A stretch of DNA of 64,000 bases from contig NC_048555.1 of assembly GCF_902806685.2 (NCBI RefSeq), positions 5,828,001 to 5,892,000 on the forward strand, read 5' to 3'. Both the position numbers and the translations under genes were made by a program. The stretch is from Maniola hyperantus (taxonomy: Eukaryota > Arthropoda > Insecta > Lepidoptera > Nymphalidae). Below are positions 10,693 through 22,998 of this stretch, piece after piece (positions within the stretch are counted from its first letter, which is position 1; every line of letters begins with the position of its first letter). Under the pieces are notes generated by a model that was not told the origin of the DNA, searched no databases, and saw only the letters and a list, made by a program, of their open reading frames with translations.

Positions 10693-10844
10693 TAGTATAG
10701 ATAAACACTTGTAGGTACTTAGGCACAGCAAACTTAATTGTGACTATCGAAAATTAGTGACTGCTTGCAGTTTCTCAACCATAGGAATTTCGAAATATCT
10801 AGCCTTATTCCTTGTCTATGTTATAAATGGAGCCTCTATAAGTA

Positions 10845-11185
10845 CAGGTCCAAGGATTTAGGCTGGGTGTAGATGTGTCAGTCAGTAAGCAATTTTAAAT
10901 ATTTGAGTAATCTCGTTGTATAAAAATGAATCGCTGAATGGGTTGCTGATCACAAATCTCGACAACAGCTGAACCAATTTCGCTAAATCTTTTTTCCACA
11001 CATTGGCGAAGTAAATTGCGCCCGTTTGGTGCAGCCGCGCACCAATAAAAAAAATTAAAAAAACTTTTTTCATAATATTTCCTTGAAGTACGGGGATGAA
11101 CCTTACGGAGAGATTTTTTTTAAAAAAATCCTGAAAAAAGAATCGACTGTAAGGCGGTACGAAGTTCGCCGGGGCAGCTAGTTAT
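10845..11185 (+). repeat. Another interspersed repeat ending 'ggcagctagt'
   Basis: 'ggctgggtgtagatgtgtca', then 'ctgaaccaatttcgctaaat', 'tgaagtacggggatgaacct' and 'gaagttcgccggggcagcta' form a recognisable lepidopteran repeat 3' side. It has the same 'agctagt' terminal wording as the H and K repeats. Confidence 0.5.
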
Positions 11186-12218
11186 TTATATTACTAAGTA
11201 AAATTCAAGCAAGTATTTCAGCAGTGGTTTCCTTTAGATATAAAATTAATTTTGGTATAGGACTTGGAAGAGTGTAAAAAAATACGAAAGTGACAGTAAT
11301 AATGTATAGTTTTTGGAACATTGAGAGCACCTTTCTATTTTTGTATTTACACTCTATCAGAGTTAGTGCATTGAAATGTGTGCATACTAAAGCTTTCACT
11401 TCATACCCAATGAATCATAGTTAGTTACTTCCTTTTGACATATATATTATCATCACACATCAGTTTATTCATGTATACTTAATATTATAAAGACGTAAAG
11501 TTTGTAAGTTTGTTTGTAGTGATATCTGGAACTACCGAACCAATTTTGAAAATTCTTTCACCAGTAGAAAGCTACATTATTCGATCCTGAGTAACTTAGG
11601 CTTTATTTTATTTTCAAAAATATTAATAATTAGTTTATAATAATTTGTAACATATGTCAGTACATATGTAAATATTGAATGTATTGTTTATTTACTTAAT
11701 ATATTTTACTTTTTGGTGTGTGTGTAGGTGGCAATGTTTGTATTCCCAGGATAAGGGGATGCTATCTCCATTTTCAAGATGCAAGCTATCTCTGTGCCAA
11801 ATTTCGTTTAAATCGCTTAAATAGTTATGGCATAAAAATGTGAAAAACAAACAATTACTTAATTATTAACATAAACTTACTTACTATATCAATTATTGTT
11901 TTTAATTCTTAGTATTTACTTAATACTTATTTTCTCTAAGTTTGTTTGCTTGTATTAGATAAATATAATTTTAGTTACGAAAGACTCTCATCCAACCATT
12001 CAGGAAGCAAGGAAATAATATTTCCTACAATTCAGATAACAGATTTATGAAGTGGTTGAGAGTGCCTAGCTGTTTTTATGTTGGCAATAAAAAATAACCT
12101 CTTAGAAACTCTGATATACCTAATTAAATATTGTACTATTAAAGAATGCGAAGGAAAAGAAATCCGACAGGAACCGCTCACTATTGTAGCGATTGCATAA
12201 AAACATTCGACTACTTAC
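11186..12218. other. Putative first intron of Src-type gene, repeat fragments
   Basis: Lies immediately downstream (minus strand) of the splice donor of the exon at 12219-12583, so it should be intronic. K-like repeat fragments are seen at about 11470-11615 ('ctggaactaccgaaccaatt') and 11745-11850 ('gatgcaagctatctctgtgc'). No SH2 exon was found. Confidence 0.5.
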
Positions 12219-12219
12219 G
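12214..12219 (-). promoter_or_regulatory. 5' splice site of Src42A-type exon 1
   Basis: Minus strand reads CCGAACC|GTAAGTAG. The GT lies at 12218-12217; the in-frame TAA straight after the junction is inside the donor, so the exon must be spliced here. Confidence 0.9.
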
Positions 12220-12583
12220 GTTCGGCCTCTATAGACTGCAGGCGGGCGACATAGTTTGATGGAATGTAGCCTTCTTGTTTTGTTTTCTTGCTTCTAGCTA
12301 GCCACCAGTCTCCCTGTGTATCGTTCAGGATCTCCAAATGCTCCCCCTTTCGAAAACTAAGGTCTTCATCTGTCCTAGCATCGTAATCATACAGGGCAAC
12401 AAATATTCGGGTGGGAGGGACCTCGCTCGTATCTGGGCCTTGTATCACCGTAGATCTTATTGGATCAGGAGGCGGCGTTGGCACAGGAGTCTGAAATTCC
12501 CGAGGGTGCTCCTCATGAGGATTCACACGCTCATTTTTGTTTTTGGAATCCTTTTCGCCTGTGCTACTAAAACAGTTCCCCAT
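12219..12583 (-). CDS. Src42A: Src-family tyrosine kinase (Src42A type), first coding exon: myristoylation site and SH3
   Basis: Src-family non-receptor tyrosine kinases relay receptor, integrin and junction signals at the inner plasma membrane. This exon encodes 121 residues. The chosen start gives M-G-N-C: Gly2 is the expected N-myristoylation site and Cys4 a likely palmitoylation site. An in-frame ATG ten codons upstream (12613) is rejected because it would bury Gly2. Residues 5-58 are a low-complexity unique region rich in K, E and P. The SH3 domain spans about 60-114 with ALYDY at 63-67, the tandem Trp pair 92-93 in DWW, and the IPSNYV binding face at 106-111. The end 'SIEAEP' is split as CC|GTAAGT, a clean phase-2 donor, and SH2/kinase exons should follow at lower coordinates but were not found. 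The SH3 sequence looks closer to remembered Drosophila Src42A than Src64B; paralogue assignment is therefore strong but not tested by search. Confidence 0.93.
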
Positions 12584-14265
12584 TTTCTCTTTACAAGGTG
12601 AGACTGGTATCACTTGTTTTATGTCAAATCACACACTTGTACAAATCTAGACAACTGTTCAAGTCTTTAATGTCCATTAACATTTTATTGTGCCACTTTT
12701 AAGTCAATAATAATAAGGGAGAAACATAATTTTAAAGTAAACAAAGAATATAAAACCCCGAAACAACATGACTACAGGCAGCCATTTTGATGTATCATAG
12801 ACAATAAAATAATTTCTTCATTTTCCTTTTGGGCTCGCTAGCTCGCTAGTCTTTATAGGCTATGGTATGGCTACGGTTTTAAAATACAAATGACGGAGAC
12901 GGGTAACTATAGAACCCTGGTGATCCATCGTCAGTTTTATATTGTTTTTGAAAATGTCTATCATAAAAATGATGGAATGATTTGGAATAATGTGGGTTGA
13001 ACCCATACTCTAAGGTTGAACCGGATAACCGGATAGAGATGAGCTAATAATATTATTGATTTTTGTTTGATTTCAATAACTTCAAATTTTGTTTTTGTTT
13101 AGTTTACCTTGGTAGCGCCATCTAATGACACAAGTTTTACTTTTCGTAGTCACCCAGTAGTGCCACCACACGAGTAGATGTGCCATTACACTGTAGGTAG
13201 GTACTTGGAGTTTATGGTTCGAGGTGGTTCCGTTATAGTTTCTTAATTTTCTAACAGATGTCATTAAAAATTATATCCGAGTCGCCTCAAGCAAAAAATA
13301 TAAAATCGCATTGCAATCAGACCCAGACATTGTAAATGGTCAAAATGCTCTCTCAACTCTCAAGCTCAAGCATAAATCTACATGCTTGACGTCAAACCGC
13401 TTAACCGTGTCGCCTGTCGGAAGCCCTAAGATTAAAGTAGGTACAGTACCGCCTACTATATTATCTACTCGTGTGGTTACGCGAAGTAGGTACCTACCTA
13501 CCTACCTACCTACAATATTTCTTGCTATATTTTAAATAATAATAATCATTATTATTGTATCACAAAATTGCCCTGTGGCATACCGTTATGTTGCATTATG
13601 TTACTCTAGCGTAAATGAAGCTTTCGTCCCTTCAATTTAGTAAAATTATTATTATTGTGTCGCCAGTTTGAATGTAGCCAATAGGCGTGGTGTAGATTCT
13701 ACCTACCTACGTGTCATGTCATCCTGCTATCGTGCGGTCACACTGACCCAGGGACCAGGGATTATTCATACTAGGGATAATAAAGTTTTATGTTGATAAT
13801 AATTTTCATTATAACAAAATAAAATAATATTCAAATGATATCCCTAATAAATCCTTTGATTTAAATAAGTAGTAGGTATAAATATTAACAACTTGAATAC
13901 CTAAGTACTTAATTAAAACAGTAGGTAACCTAATAAAACGATTTCTCTAGTTCAATATAATGGATACAATTTTGAGATTCTACAAGAAGGACATAAAACA
14001 AGCCATTTAATCGGAGACGCCGAGCCGAAGGCGAGGGCAGATATTTAAGACGAGGATAAAATGGGGGTGATTTGGATACCCCTTACCATAAGATATTTAA
14101 ATTTTTTCTTTTAGACGTCATATCTCCGGCCACCCTGTATACCTACTCTGTTTTTCATTTAGATTGCGAGGAAATGAAACAATTATTATTATAAATATAT
14201 ATGTATGATGTGAAATTCGAGCAGTTTTGGAATGAGTTTGAATAGGTCGGGAGTATGTATACCTC
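12584..14265. other. Upstream of Src-type exon; unassigned DNA with one microsatellite
   Basis: Just 5' of the start codon (minus strand) is 'ccttgtaaagagaaa' and ATGG, a good insect start context. A promoter or a 5' UTR exon could lie within 12584-12900 but no acceptor or initiator is decisive. 13486-13516 holds a (CTAC)n run. The rest is AT-rich with no recognised element; 14000-14265 contains 'catatctccggccaccctgt', a phrase common at DNA-transposon or pseudo-LINE ends, without clear partner. Confidence 0.4.
13486..13516 (+). repeat. (CTAC)n microsatellite
   Basis: Run 'ctacctacctacctacctac' flanked by 'gtaggta', giving a small palindromic edge. Confidence 0.9.
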
Positions 14266-15816
14266 ATAGTTAGGGAGGCGAGGTAGCTAAATGGCGTAAT
14301 TCAACGGCGCCGTCGAGACCTATCAAAATCGAAAGATATAATAATTTCGAAAAGAAAATCTCGTATGGTAAAAACCATTTTAGCGGTGGGTTTGGCGTGT
14401 ACGGTTTTTCAAAAATGTTTAAAAAAACAGTTACTTGGGCATTCTCGAGCGCGTCAGATATTCATACTACGTATGCCCCAAGTGCCTCTGATAACAACGG
14501 TATACTAATGTGCCGGTTTGCGTGGTGGGGGTAGGCATATAAAGTAGTCAAAAATGCAAAAAAAAAAAAAATTACTCGAGCGCGTCAGATTTTCGGAAGG
14601 GGTGTTGAGTAGGCCCCAAGGAAGCTCCCTTTAAAAAAACTGACGATTTCGGCGCGCGCGACGATAAGTTACGATGAATTTTTGAAAATGCAAAAAAAAA
14701 AAAAGTTTTTTCGAAATACTCGAGCGCGTCAGATTTTCATAGGGGAGGTTTTTCTCGGTATCCTGAAAGCATATTTTCTTAATCTGACAAAAATGTTGGT
14801 GGGTTCTCTTAATCTGACCGAAAAAGGTTTTTTGGTTTCTTTTTTTTCCTTTCTTTCTCCTTGATAATTGAAATTAAGGAAAAATACTGGTAGGACGGCA
14901 TATTTCCGCGAAACGCTCAGTCTGTATTACATGTTTATGGCAAATTCCTCTTTTTTGCTTCAATTCTTCACTTCGTTTTGCTTACGGTACGTCCAAAAAA
15001 CAATTTGAGGATCAACAGGCTATTGAATAATATACATACATGAAACTACATGTTAATGATACTTTTGTATACAGATACGCGTAACTTTTTCCGAGTCCAC
15101 GAAAATTGTCGAGAAGCTTTAGAAAAAAAAATTTTTTGAGATATAATAAAAGTCACATAATTTAATTATCGTTATTTCATATCAATTTTTTTAACACCCT
15201 CAGTTTTCGAGATATACTCAAAAAAGCGGGAGTTTGAGTTTTTATGATGCTTCAAGTCAAAAAGTTTTAACTTTGGACAAAAATGTAAAGAGACCTTTTT
15301 TGTGTAAAATAAAATTACCTTTTTTGTTTATTTAAACTTTTTTTTGGTAAAATGTATCGTTCGCGACTTATATGCCGCAACGCGTTTTTCGGAAGACGAA
15401 GTGGCTCCTCCACACTTCCGGTCATGCGGAAACCGGCAGATTATGTATTTTTAGTAAATTTTAGATTATATTCTTCAAAATAAAAAAATAAAAAATCGCG
15501 CTCGAGAATTCCGGATTAACGTTTTTTTTTACAAGTTCGCGACCCTATAACTCGGCGGCGTCAAGGACTTATCAGATTAGTTAAATTTAGTCTTAAAACA
15601 CTAAAATCAACCCCCAATATCTTAATCTGACGCGCTCGAGTATTTCAGACTATCGAATTTTTTTTACTAATCTGATCGTCTATCCTAGGCGCGCGTCACT
15701 ACATATAGAGCTAAATACTTTACAAGGTTGTTCTATTAGGTCTAAGGTATCTCTCATATCTTAAACTGCCACGCTCGAGTATTGCCGAAAATTCCCCTAT
15801 TCGCCTCCCTAACTAT
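14266..15816. mobile_element. Unclassified 1.55-kb TIR element with three motif copies at each end
   Basis: Both ends carry ATAGTTAGGGAGGCG in inverted orientation (14266-14280 and 15802-15816). Inside the left end CTCGAGCGCGTCAGATTTTC or a close variant occurs at 14444, 14575 and 14719 (spacing 131 and 144 bp). Inside the right end inverted versions occur ending at 15506, 15640 and 15779 (spacing 134 and 139 bp); the first and last of these are weaker. The core plus flanks of 14714-14736 and 15624-15646 are exact reverse complements over 23 bp. Short AATCTGAC words recur several more times. The interior is AT-rich with A-runs and no credible ORF. This is the architecture of a non-autonomous DNA transposon with subterminal transposase-binding arrays, but no superfamily signature and no clear target-site duplication ('cctc' versus 'catc') were seen. 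Confidence 0.7.
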
Positions 15817-16420
15817 CATCATAAGTCCAAAATGTTATTGGAACTATAGAAATTACATACCACATTTTTTTGTGTCATCCATATACAGTACGCGGCAGCG
15901 GCGGTACATCGACCTTTACAAGAGATAGCGGATTTGTAGAGCATTGTCTCTGTCGTTGAGACCGATGAAACGTCATACTTATAGGTATGAGTGACAAAGA
16001 CAACGCTCTGCAAAGCCGAAATGTCATTCTAAAGGCCCAATGTACATTATTTTCTGCGGCGTAATGTATTGCATTTGTTTACCTATTTACACACTTTATG
16101 CACAAGAGCATGAAAAGCAGTTTTAGTCCGCTTACAGCCAGCATTAAGAAGAACTTTACGAGCATGAGAAGTGAAAACAGTATTTTTTAAATTTTTGTAT
16201 CTGTCTGCCTATCGTTCGCATCACACTGAAACTACTGAACGGATTTGAATGCAATTTGGCATATTTATCGAATGCAATTTGGCTAATATTTTGGGTCAAC
16301 ATTTAGGACATTTTTTTATTCCGGAAAACAATAGGGTTCGTCCGGGATAGGGCATGAAAAAGACGGGTGTCGCTTTTCTAACTAAATCGACCTAAAGAAA
16401 CAAAAAAGTAGGTAGGTACC
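15817..16420. other. Unrecognised, K-like fragment
   Basis: 16190-16360 resembles a K-type repeat interior ('actactgaacggatttgaat', 'caatttggcatatttatcga') with an internal duplication of 'atcgaatgcaatttgg'. No gene seen. Confidence 0.4.
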
Positions 16421-16583
16421 TATAGTCCAAGACAGGTCGAGATGGCAATCGGGGTATGAGGCGGGGAAATGCCCCGCACACCCGCACGTCACCGGCGCTC
16501 GTCCGCGCCGGGTTAGCGCGGAGGCTGTGCGGGTGTGCGGCGCGTTCCCTCCCCGATTGCCATCTCAACCTGACGCGTAATAG
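16421..16583. mobile_element. GC-rich fold-back MITE, copy 3
   Basis: 'tatagtccaagacaggtcga' followed by 'gatggcaatcggggtatgag' on the left; the inverted 'ccccgattgccatctcaacc', then 'tgacgcgtaa' on the right. Interior alternates 'ccccgcacacccgc' and 'gcgggtgtgcggcgcg', which pair. The best-preserved copy in the window. Confidence 0.8.
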
Positions 16584-17047
16584 GTAAGGTAAGTAAGTAT
16601 TATGAAAATTGACTATTATGTTATATTCTTAGTGTTTGCACAAAATGAAAAGATGAGTGTAGTAAATCGTAGAATTCCATTTTGTTTTAGAGTAGTTTTG
16701 TCAGTGTCATAGAAGACTGGTAAAAACAGCAGCGCCGGTACCACTTAGGCTACACGCGTAGCGCGTAGCGTTTCTACAAAATAAAGGTAAGTGTAGACCA
16801 TGCAGTTTAGGATTTTTTAAGATTTTGTCTCCAATAATTTTGTGTGACTAGTTTTTAGGTGTGTTGAGTGGCTATCTAACTTCATTTACATCTGTACTTT
16901 CGTGATGACAGTACGTAGGCTCAAGACACACTGCGGGAGAAACGAATCGAGACTAAGTAGGTAGGTACTTAAATGTTGCAAGTCACGTAATGTGTCTATG
17001 TCATATTTTTGAGGAACCAAGTAGTATGGAATAGAGCAATTAGGTAA

Positions 17048-17365
17048 AAAAACCGCTCAAGTGTGATTCCGAGGGTTACGTACTTGGGTATTTTTTTCGA
17101 CATTTTGCACGGTAAATCAAAAACTATTATGCGTACAAAAAAATAAACATCTGTTTTAGAAAGTACAGGTAAAACCCTTAGTTATCTTACTTTTAAAAAT
17201 GAAAATATATACTAATTATTTTTTGATGAAAACATTTTCTTTGTGTGATGTAGCTACAAATTCAGGGTTTTCGGATTTTTTCCTTTACTTGTGCTGTCAC
17301 CTACCTGCCAAATTTTATGATTCTATGTTAACGGGAAGTACCCTATAGGTTTTCTTGACAGACAC
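17048..17365 (+). repeat. G-family interspersed repeat, partial
   Basis: Begins 'aaaaccgctcaagtgtgatt', has 'cgacattttgcacggtaaat' and ends near 'aacgggaagtaccctatagg' and a (GACA) tract. A weak SINE-1-like phrase follows at 17386-17440 ('ataagaccactgtaagggag'). Confidence 0.6.
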
Positions 17366-17370
17366 GACAG

Positions 17371-19085
17371 ACGGACTGACAGTGGGGGGACCTCTTAAAT
17401 ATTATAAGACCACTGTAAGGGAGGTCATCAAAGCCTAGTTCAGTTTAGTTACACTGTAACATTTAATAAACTACGCGTTGCTTCAGTCAGAGCTATCGAT
17501 TCGAATAAGAAACGAGGAGGCAAATCGCTTCGTACGTGAAATTTGGACTACCTACGGGTGCAGACTTCGACAATGCCTTGCGGTACAATAGTAGAAAGGT
17601 GAAGGAGGAACCAGGTCAAAAAGTTTATCGTAGTTTAGTAGGTTGAAAGCCATTTGAAGTTTATTAGTTCTTAAAGCCTTAGTTGACTTGGTTGTAAGCT
17701 GCTATTATCTTGTCTCTTGACGACAGAACTTTAATTAAACACATTTGGCAAACAGGATATGAAGTTTAGATTGTACCTTGTGTGTTGTAAGATTGTAAGA
17801 CACTTACTAAGTATTTCTACAAAATATGATGTCTGTTGAACGACAATGAGATTCAAAATATGATTAGATCTTAAAGCGATCTATTCTATTTTAGCATTTA
17901 AACTACCGTGAGTGATTTCCATTCTAAATAATATCTGATATCTATATCGATCTATTCTAGGCACGTACCACGGAATGTATGTAGGAAACTCATTTGTAAA
18001 AACTCTTAACAGTTTAAATAATTTTAGCCCATTATTTCTAAACATCTTAATCACATAAACGATCTGAAAAATGTTAGGAACAAGACAGGTAGATAATAGA
18101 TACCTGGTATGCTGACTGTGGGCTGAATTTCTTACGTTGTTTAAGTAAGTACCTATAATCCAAAAATACGTAGAGACTATAGAAACCCTTCTCTACTGAA
18201 GAATTTCAATATTGTACCTAAACCAAGTTATGCTAAAGAGAAGTAGGTACTTACCTATATTATTTATTTAGAGTAGGTACTAAATATTAAGTGGACACCT
18301 ACTTGTTTATTTTCGTTAACTTTGAACTAAAGCTAAATATAGCTTAAATTGCGACTATTAATTCAAATGTATTCTGGGTTAGAAATAACCCACAATATTA
18401 GATAGGCATATTCAGCTCAATTTCCACTTAGGATTAACAATTATCATAATATTATGACGTTAAATATAACAACGGATCGGACTGCTCTCCCAGTTATGGA
18501 GGATTGTGCCAAGAGAGTTCTACCACAGGTTCTACTTACGAATAGTAACAAAATATCAGCTATCTATTGGAATTAGAAATTGTTCCAATTATCAGAGTGC
18601 ACACGAAATGTAGGTACTCGGTTTTACTGCATTGCAGAAAATTGTTTAATTTTATAGTCTCTACTTTACCTTTGCTTTTACCCAGGTGTTATATAAGTAA
18701 CCGCTGAAAGGCGTCTTTTTTGTTACCTACCTGATTAGGTACCTATTGGAATTACGTTTATAAGCTTGGTTCTTGATTTCAATGCTATAGACACTAGTTA
18801 CACATAAAGAAAGGTGATGAAAGAAAGAAAGGTATTACATTAATCACTTGTATAACACACGTTTAATATAAGTATAGTGCATAAAAACTAACAACACGTA
18901 TGTCCCAAGTACTTATAGGCGTTAAAAATAGATCCATTTCAATACAATCGGATCTATCAATTTGCGGTAGCATGACTTAAATCAACATATGGATACAGTG
19001 GCGCATTCTATGTTAATAAAAACGTGATTAACTGTGGCGCCGGCTGTAGTGGTCACACGACGCACAGTGAATATTTATATTAATT
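17371..19085. other. 1.7 kb, nothing recognised
   Basis: AT-rich; no ORF with a recognisable domain, no SINE/LINE match beyond the 17386 fragment. Confidence 0.5.
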
Positions 19086-19288
19086 ACTAGCTTATGCCCG
19101 CGACTTAGTCCGCGTGGACTACCAAATTTCAAACCCCTATTTTGTCCCCTAGGTTCTTGAATTTTCACAAATTCTTTCTTAGCGGATAATATAGCTATCT
19201 GCATGCCAAATTTCAGTCCGATCCTGAGCTGTGCGTTGATAGATTAGTCAGTAAGTCACCTTTTCGTCAGTCTTTTGATATATTTAGA
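19086..19288 (+). repeat. H-family repeat, copy 3
   Basis: 'actagcttatgcccgcgact', 'gcatgccaaatttcagtccg' and 'gagctgtgcgttgatagatt'; the microsatellite here is reduced to a few CAGT units. Ends 'tatatttagaag'. Confidence 0.7.
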
Positions 19289-20247
19289 AGAAAAGGGTGA
19301 GGCGTGAGCTTATAGGTATTTACTTGTTTTACAGTGAATATTGTTGGGCACTGAACTTTATCTAAGTAGGATTGACAGCACTAACGTCCTGGGCAGACTC
19401 AAACCATAACGCTGTCGACATTTTATGTCTAGGAGCAATAACGCGTTGCCATCGCAAGTCGCGTTGTATAATTAACTAGTCTCTAATAAAATTGTTAATT
19501 GAGACATAGGCTTGCGCTTGGCGACAATCATGCTTGATAGCAGTGAGAGGTCTATCTAGATCGGAGCACGCTTGCTTGGAAGACGCCTATTCACTATTGC
19601 CTTGAAGTTTAGGTTATAGGTAAGTAGGTAGGCAGGAAACAGGGACGCGACTACGGAAGGGCATTCCACACCTTAGAGCGGTTCTATGTTTAAAGAATGT
19701 TTTTTTACTTCACCAGATGACCTAAGGAAAATAGCGTTCTCAAGGATGTCTTATCATTAGGGAAGAGATAAGTAGTTTTAAGATTATAGTCAAGTTGATG
19801 AAAAAATTAATATTTTAAGGATTTCTAATGAACTTTAAAGACAACAAGAAAAATGAAATAAAATAATAGCGACGTTAGGTAAGACGTTAATAAGTCACTT
19901 TTATTTATTCATTTGAAGAAAATGAAATTGACAGAGACAAGTGACCAAGCACTTTCATTAAAATGAAAAACTGCTCAACTGCGTAGTACAATATAGTGTA
20001 GAAACTGATTAGGGGTACCTCCCGTTTTTTCCTAAAAGGATCATCAAAATATGATCTTGACGTTTCAAAAGTAAAGTGACGATGCCAGAGTTTGTCTGTC
20101 TAGGTCTGTGTGCTAGCTTTCACGGCTCATTTGTTTACCGATTTTGACAAAAAAAAACCGATAAGTATAGCTTGCATTCCAGAGACAGATATAGGCTACT
20201 CTATATGAAAGAGACTGAGATGAGAGATTTTTAAATTACCTAATTCC
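19289..20247. other. Unrecognised, with K-type fragment
   Basis: 20085-20225 is a K-family piece ('gtgctagctttcacggctca', 'cttgcattccagagacagat'). Around 19540-19610 there is a possible SINE-1 body remnant ('cttgcttggaagacgccta'). No gene seen. Confidence 0.4.
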
Positions 20248-20512
20248 ATCTAGATATCCTAGTGGTTAAAACGTCCGCCTTCTTTTCAGGAGGTCGGGAG
20301 TTCAATCCTGGGCACGCGCCTCTAACTTTTCGGAGTTCTGTGCGTTTTTAAAACAATTAAATATCACTTGCTTTAACGGTGAAAGAAAACATTGTGAGGA
20401 TGCCTCGACCTGCATGCCTGAGAGTTCTCCATGTTCGCAAAGTTGTGTGAAGTCTGCCAATCCGCATCGGGCCAGCGTGACTGTCAGGCATGCACTACAG
20501 GTTTCCTCGCGA
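20248..20512 (+). mobile_element. tRNA-headed SINE (family 2), 3'-truncated
   Basis: tRNA head 'tatcctagtggttaaaacgt' and 'ggaggtcgggagttcaatcc', then 'gcctgagagttctccatgtt'. It stops after 'ccgcatcgggccagcgtgac' and a repeated 'caggcatgcactacaggttt', so the tail is rearranged. Confidence 0.75.
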
Positions 20513-20856
20513 TTTTTTTTTCCTTACACAACGAATGAAATCTATTATGAAAGAATGAAACAAGTATTTATATTATGTGCTCTATTAATTTAAGCCTAAA
20601 AAATCTAGGCTTCGACTAAAACAATGTTTTTAATAATTGGTCAAAGCTTTTTTTAGTTCGAAAAGAGAATATTTTTGTGATGAATCTGCCGGAAATGAGT
20701 ATTATGCGGATCATGGCGAATATCAAACTCGCAACTTCTAGCTATCATAGCAGTTTTATGGTCGATTCAGTCAGTGAAAATCAAGATTTTTAACGAAAAT
20801 GTCGAGTTATAAGGTCATATAATTTTAATGCACATTTTTAACGAAGTATGATCTGC

Positions 20857-20998
20857 TATTTGCTGCTGAACCGCCGAGTTTCTTGCTGGTTCTTCTCGGT
20901 AGGAAAGGCATTCCGAACCAGTGGTAGATGCATCCGACTATTCGAAAGTACTTGTAAAAGTCTATTTAAATAAAAAAGATTTTTATTTATTTTATTTA
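20857..20998 (+). mobile_element. LINE 3' end fragment
   Basis: 'gctgaaccgccgagtttctt', 'gctggttcttctcggtagga', 'gtggtagatgcatccgacta' and 'gtacttgtaaaagtctattt' ending in (TTTAT)n. Same family as 2131 and 59748 (both minus). Confidence 0.65.
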
Positions 20999-22930
20999 TT
21001 TATTATTAAGTATACATTATTACGATAGCTTAACACTAAAATATGAATGCTATGTACTACGATGAAAATCAGTTGTTAACCGTTTGAGGAGCAGGTACAA
21101 TTGTTTTTTGTCGGTGTAGAGATATCAGTCGTTCAATAATTGATCTTCCATTTATCTTCTTCGATCCCGCCTACAATACAAAGCAATATAATGGTTAACT
21201 AAATATTGTACTAAGTAACTCCTGATAGACCAAGGCCTGAAATACCAGCACAAAAATACTGGAGTTCCCGTTACTTTAATTTTCCTGTTTGCGTTTGTCG
21301 CATCACCAAATCTGTCTGTCAGATTTTCAATGAGTTTCATATAAACAGTAATTTAGAACGACTGATAAAAAAGATGGCTGATAAAGACTTTTTTGACGCA
21401 GTTTTTCTGGGCCCCGGGTTCGATTCTTGGTTGAGTCAATTTGGGGACTCGTAACTTCTAAATTTTTATCGCAACATGTCAGAATACGCATAAGGTAAGT
21501 AGAGTCTTTCACTCTGTTAGAGTTCCATAACTATCCTATTTGCTAATAACTTGTGCGGTCATTATTTCTAGTTACTAACTTACTTATTAATGAATTTAAA
21601 ATACCTATTTAACGAGGTATCACTCGAGGAGGTAAGACAGTTTTTTTTCGTTTTCGATTTTAACTTTCATGTTCATAAGAGTAATAAAGGTACCTACCAT
21701 AAAACATATTTTTTAAATTTTAATATTAAGTATGCATATGTGTAGCGAATTGAAAATTAGCTTTTCAAATTTACAGCTCTTTTACTCTTATAGTTGATTT
21801 TTTAAATAGCTGTGATACATACAGATGGATAGACGGTTTGGACGAAACTATAAGGGTTCCTATATTTTACTACGGAACTCTAAAAAAGAAAATTAATTTA
21901 TGTTTCCACTCATATTGAATGAAGCAACAGGCCGCAGACGACTCATGTAGTAAAGTAACACTAGTAACTAGTTGACTGTAGAGACGCCGTTCGGTTCGGA
22001 CGCCCCGCTCTTCGATAAGACGAAATAAAAATATACTAGGCATTCGAATTTTCCGAACAATAATCGCATGAAGTAAACATTAAGTATTTAAGCTGCTATT
22101 AAATAGTGTACTTTTGTTCGAGGGAAACAATCTGTGAGTAAAACCTTTTTATCTCCGCTTGTTTGTTGTGTAAACATTTGAATTTTTGGCGGGTTAGTTT
22201 GTTGGTTATGATAATAGGATAAACATACGTGTGTAGTATTAAGTGATAAAATGTAATTGTATATGTTTAGTATCCGTGGAAATACAAGAGCGCTCACGAA
22301 GATTGCATTGTTTACATTACAAAAAATAATATTTGATGTTAAATCAAATAGAAAAGTTTATTTTATTTATTATTATTATAAGTCAATGATTTGCAAATAT
22401 GAGATTTTATGATTAAGTCTAATGCAATTACGTTAAAACTAGTCAGTAGTATATAAGATATTTATTAAAGCATATAAGCAAATGTTAGAAAAACAAAGTT
22501 TGTTAGGTATCTAGGTACCTACTTACCTAGGTTAGGCCGATTTTCCAAATAATGTTTAACTGGAAGTGATTGAAAATTCGGTTCTTAATTTAAGTACCTA
22601 CCTACTAGCTACTAGCTTACTGATGAGCTAAATCATAAAATAATTAAACTACAATATATTTACCTGTTTTTTATCATGAACCTTACTTTGATAACGTAAA
22701 TTAAACATTATTTTATCGAGGGATTACAGCAAAGCACTGCAAATACTAAAATCGGGTTTGTCTACGTAGTTAATTATATAGTATGTATGTTGGTTCTATG
22801 CATAAACCTATCTATTTCTTAAAAGTCTAGGCATTAACTAGTTGAAACAAAGAAGTACAATAGAAGTTTCCGAAGCGCGCACCCCAGTGCCGCGCCGTTT
22901 GTATGCAGTTCTTGCATACAAACGTACCTA
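20999..22930. other. 1.9 kb largely unrecognised
   Basis: A short G-family end lies near 21820-21885 ('actataagggttcctatatt', 'cggaactctaaaaaag'). 21400-21450 holds a box-B-like phrase ('ccccgggttcgattcttggt'), a degraded SINE-1 head. No gene recognised. Confidence 0.45.
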
Positions 22931-22990
22931 TACTTAGTACGCCACAGGTCGAGATGGCAATCGGAGTGGGAACGCCCCGTGCCAGCCACG
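22931..22990. mobile_element. GC-rich fold-back MITE, truncated copy 4
   Basis: 'ttagtacgccacaggtcgag' and 'atggcaatcggagtgggaac', then interrupted; the other half is missing where the SINE at 23000 begins. Confidence 0.6.
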
Positions 22991-22998
22991 TACCTAGC

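Noticed and set aside
12338..12601. 87-codon plus-strand frame
   Set aside because: Antisense shadow of the Src SH3 exon.
12583..12613. Upstream in-frame ATG for the Src-type exon
   Set aside because: It would add ten residues before MGNC and abolish N-terminal myristoylation, which the family requires.
13486..13516. Telomere-type repeat
   Set aside because: The unit is CTAC/GTAG (4 bp), not the insect TTAGG pentamer, and the run is short.
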